DNA from: Gemmatimonadota bacterium
GTDB taxonomy: Bacteria > Gemmatimonadota > Gemmatimonadetes > Longimicrobiales > Gaopeijiaceae
Direction of reading: 5' to 3'
Assembly (NCBI GenBank): GCA_030430625.1
Contig: JAUIKL010000019.1
Span: 1 to 33,103, forward strand
Length of the DNA: 33,103 nucleotides
The position numbers and the translations under genes are program-made. Positions within the stretch are counted from its first letter, which is position 1; each line of letters begins with the position of its first letter. Of this stretch, positions 31,152 to 33,103 are shown piece after piece. The notes beneath the pieces are model-generated. The model did not search any database and was not told the DNA's origin. It was given only the letters and a program-made list of their open reading frames with translations.

Positions 31152-33103
31152 GTGCCTTCCGACCGATCGACCCCACGCACCGCCCCTCCACGGGCGCGCC
31201 TCGTCTCGAGCCTCCTCGTGACGATGTCCTTCCTCGTTGCGTCCACTCCAGCGACCGCGCAGACGGTCTCGGAGACCCTGACCGGAGGTGCGACCGACGA
31301 ACAGTGGAACTCGGCGCGCGTCCTGAGCCTGATCGAGCGCGCGACCGAGGTCCGGCAAGACGCCGCGGGGGACCCCGACCTTCGTACCTACCGTGCTGAC
31401 GCACGTGGATACGTCTATTTCTTCCTGGATCGTCCGGACGATGGAGAGCGCGTCCTGATCAAGGCCGACCAGGTCGCCCTCGAGGTCCTCTGGCGCTCCC
31501 CCGGCCAGACACGACAGACGATCGTCGGCATGCGTGACGAGAAACTTCTGCCGACCCGCGTCCGGTATCACCTCGACCATCTGACGGTCGTGACCGACGA
31601 CTTCGGTGAGTCGATTCGCTTCGGTGACGGAGACGAGGTCGATGCCGTCCCCCACCCGACGTCGCAGAGCGGGCGGAGAAGCTACGACTACCGGTTGGCC
31701 GACTCGTTGAGCATCACCCACTCGGACGGCCTCGCCCAGGTCCGCGTCTACGAGATCCAGGTTCGACCGAAGGACATGTCGCAGCCGGGCTACATCGGCA
31801 CCCTCTTCGTCGACCGCGATCGGGCTTCGATCGTCCGGATGAACTTCTCCTTCACACCCGCCAGCTACGTCGACGAGACGCTCGACTACATCCGAGTCTC
31901 CCTCGACAACTCACTGTGGGACGACCGGTACTGGCTCCCCTGGCGACAGGAGACCGAGATTCGCCGGGAGGCACCCTTTCTGGACTTCCAGTCGGGGAGC
32001 GTGATCCGACAGCGGTTCAGGGTGAGTGGTTACGACTTCAACGTCGACCTCGCGCCCGGCCTCTTCAGAGGCGCCCCCGTGCGCTCCCTTTCCCTGGCCA
32101 GCCGAGAGGCCTTCCCCTTCGAGCGGGGCCTTCTCGACGACCTCGAGGAGAGTGGTGGACTCGTCGAGTCACCCTCGATGGAGGCGGTGGAAGAGCAGGT
32201 CCGGGAAGTGGTCGAGGACGAAGTCCTGAGTGGTCTGGCCCGCGTCCGGCTGTTCGGAGACGGTGTCTCGGACTTCGCTCGCTTCAACCGCGCAGAGGGG
32301 GTCTTCCTCGGCGGCGGTGTGACGTTCCGGCCCACGGGCCGACTCGACCTCCGCACCCGCGCAGGATACGCCTTCGGTCGATCCCGCCCGTCCGGAGGCG
32401 TCACGCTGACCCACCGCTCCGGCCGGCGCGCGATTTCGCTGGAAGGCCGCTTCGACGATGTCGGGGACATCGGCGGCTTTCCGGGCTCCACACCGCTCGA
32501 GAACACCATCTCGTCGGCAACGGGATCGAAAGACTACCTCGACCCGTACTTCCGGCGCGGGGCGACGTTGGCTGTCCGATGGGGTGCGGAACGGAGCTGG
32601 GCCGTCTCCGCCACACTCGAGGAGCACGTGGGCGCACTCGACGTCGTCTCGGACGGGCCCGAAACGGAGTTCCGGCCGGTTCGCTCGATCGACGAGGGCA
32701 CGATGGCCACGCTCGACGTGACCGCGCGCTCGCCCCTCCCCGGCCGCGGCGACCTCACCGTGACGACGACGCTGGGTCGCATCGAGGGCTCCGGCTTCGG
32801 TCGGATCGACGGTCATACTCGGTGGCGCATCACGGGAAGTCCGTGGCACGCGGACGTGAGCCTGTCCGGCGGAGGGACCACGTCCGGGGCGCCCAGCCAG
32901 TCACTCTTCCTGATCGGTGGTCGTGAGACCCTCCTGGGCCACGACTACCGCAGCTACGCCGGGCGCGCCTACGCCATGTCGTCGATCGTCGTCACGGTAC
33001 CGGTGTGGGCGCCCTACGTCGGTGTTCGCGTCTTCGGGACCGCGGCCTCGACCTGGCTCGGAGACTCGGTCGTGCCCGCCGACTGGGCCGCCATGGACAC
33101 CGA
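31152..33103 (+). CDS. Outer-membrane beta-barrel protein, DUF5686/Omp85-like (3' end outside window)
   Basis: One frame stays open from GTG 31152 to the last base, giving at least 650 residues. A signal peptide (1-36) ends ATA|QT. Residues about 60-300 form a beta-rich periplasmic domain (YRADARGYVYFFLDRP, VRYHLDHLTVVTDDFG, GYIGTLFVDRDRASIVRM, DRYWLPWRQETEI), resembling the N-terminal part of DUF5686-type proteins. An acidic helical stretch (about 340-360) follows. From about 365 the alternating pattern and GGRETLLGHDYRSYAG point to an Omp85-like transmembrane barrel with its GG..L.GH/GY motif. It probably sits in the outer membrane in envelope biogenesis or transport. The upstream GTG is needed to give the signal peptide a basic N-region. 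Codon pattern is coding throughout. Family name is tentative. Confidence 0.8.
   Translation, partial: MPSDRSTPRTAPPRARLVSSLLVTMSFLVASTPATAQTVSETLTGGATDEQWNSARVLSLIERATEVRQDAAGDPDLRTYRADARGYVYFFLDRPDDGERVLIKADQVALEVLWRSPGQTRQTIVGMRDEKLLPTRVRYHLDHLTVVTDDFGESIRFGDGDEVDAVPHPTSQSGRRSYDYRLADSLSITHSDGLAQVRVYEIQVRPKDMSQPGYIGTLFVDRDRASIVRMNFSFTPASYVDETLDYIRVSLDNSLWDDRYWLPWRQETEIRREAPFLDFQSGSVIRQRFRVSGYDFNVDLAPGLFRGAPVRSLSLASREAFPFERGLLDDLEESGGLVESPSMEAVEEQVREVVEDEVLSGLARVRLFGDGVSDFARFNRAEGVFLGGGVTFRPTGRLDLRTRAGYAFGRSRPSGGVTLTHRSGRRAISLEGRFDDVGDIGGFPGSTPLENTISSATGSKDYLDPYFRRGATLAVRWGAERSWAVSATLEEHVGALDVVSDGPETEFRPVRSIDEGTMATLDVTARSPLPGRGDLTVTTTLGRIEGSGFGRIDGHTRWRITGSPWHADVSLSGGGTTSGAPSQSLFLIGGRETLLGHDYRSYAGRAYAMSSIVVTVPVWAPYVGVRVFGTAASTWLGDSVVPADWAAMDT

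Noticed and set aside
29876-31246. 456-codon open frame on the minus strand
   Set aside because: Antisense to the second sigma factor and its leader; it crosses the terminator hairpin and shows no domain.

Overview
The window is high-GC, gene-dense bacterial chromosome that best fits Gemmatimonadota or a close relative in the FCB group. The reasons are two primary-type sigma factors of Bacteroidota-like architecture (no region 1.1, a 'FISYAVWWIRQ' region 2), a GxGPGEF-type beta-propeller lipoprotein, many secreted metallohydrolases, and type I signal peptides that all leave Gln at +1. This assignment is inference from protein character, not from a marker search. I see no tRNA, rRNA, CRISPR array, insertion sequence or integrase.

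Layout. 64-969 (-) encodes a sigma-70 factor with a clear promoter and dyads upstream. 1317-2117 (+) is a PP2C phosphatase. 2154-3446 (-) is an HD phosphohydrolase, divergent from a truncated UvrC-like GIY-YIG protein at 3570-4643 (+). From 4675 to 18688 every gene is on the minus strand. In transcription order these are a membrane-anchored Ser/Thr kinase, a secreted M24 peptidase, a MATE exporter, an EVE-domain protein, a secreted M28 peptidase, methylmalonate-semialdehyde dehydrogenase, an AGXT2-like aminotransferase, a Tat/lipoprotein amidohydrolase, a penicillin-acylase-type hydrolase and a RibD-C reductase. Many neighbours overlap or nearly touch. Together they look like periplasmic cleavage of peptides and amides feeding beta-amino-acid or semialdehyde catabolism, though that link is inferred.

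Divergent from the kinase is a compact seven-gene plus-strand unit (18829-24766): small membrane protein, beta-propeller lipoprotein with a pilin-like C-terminal domain, YtrA-type GntR regulator, ABC ATPase, ABC permease, and two tandem related exported proteins with a C-terminal membrane anchor. All six junctions overlap or lie within 3 bp. The 140-bp region shared with the kinase holds three copies of one hexamer. This unit is the best candidate for an undescribed system, perhaps an envelope-stress or surface-sensing ABC module.

Next come pckA (24860-26461, -) and maeB (26595-28865, -), which control flow between C4 acids and PEP/pyruvate. They are followed by a DUF4126-like membrane protein (28991-29971, +) and a second primary-type sigma factor (30137-31048, +) whose leader can pair with its own Shine-Dalgarno. 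A long outer-membrane protein starts at 31152 and runs off the window; its frame is still open at the last base.
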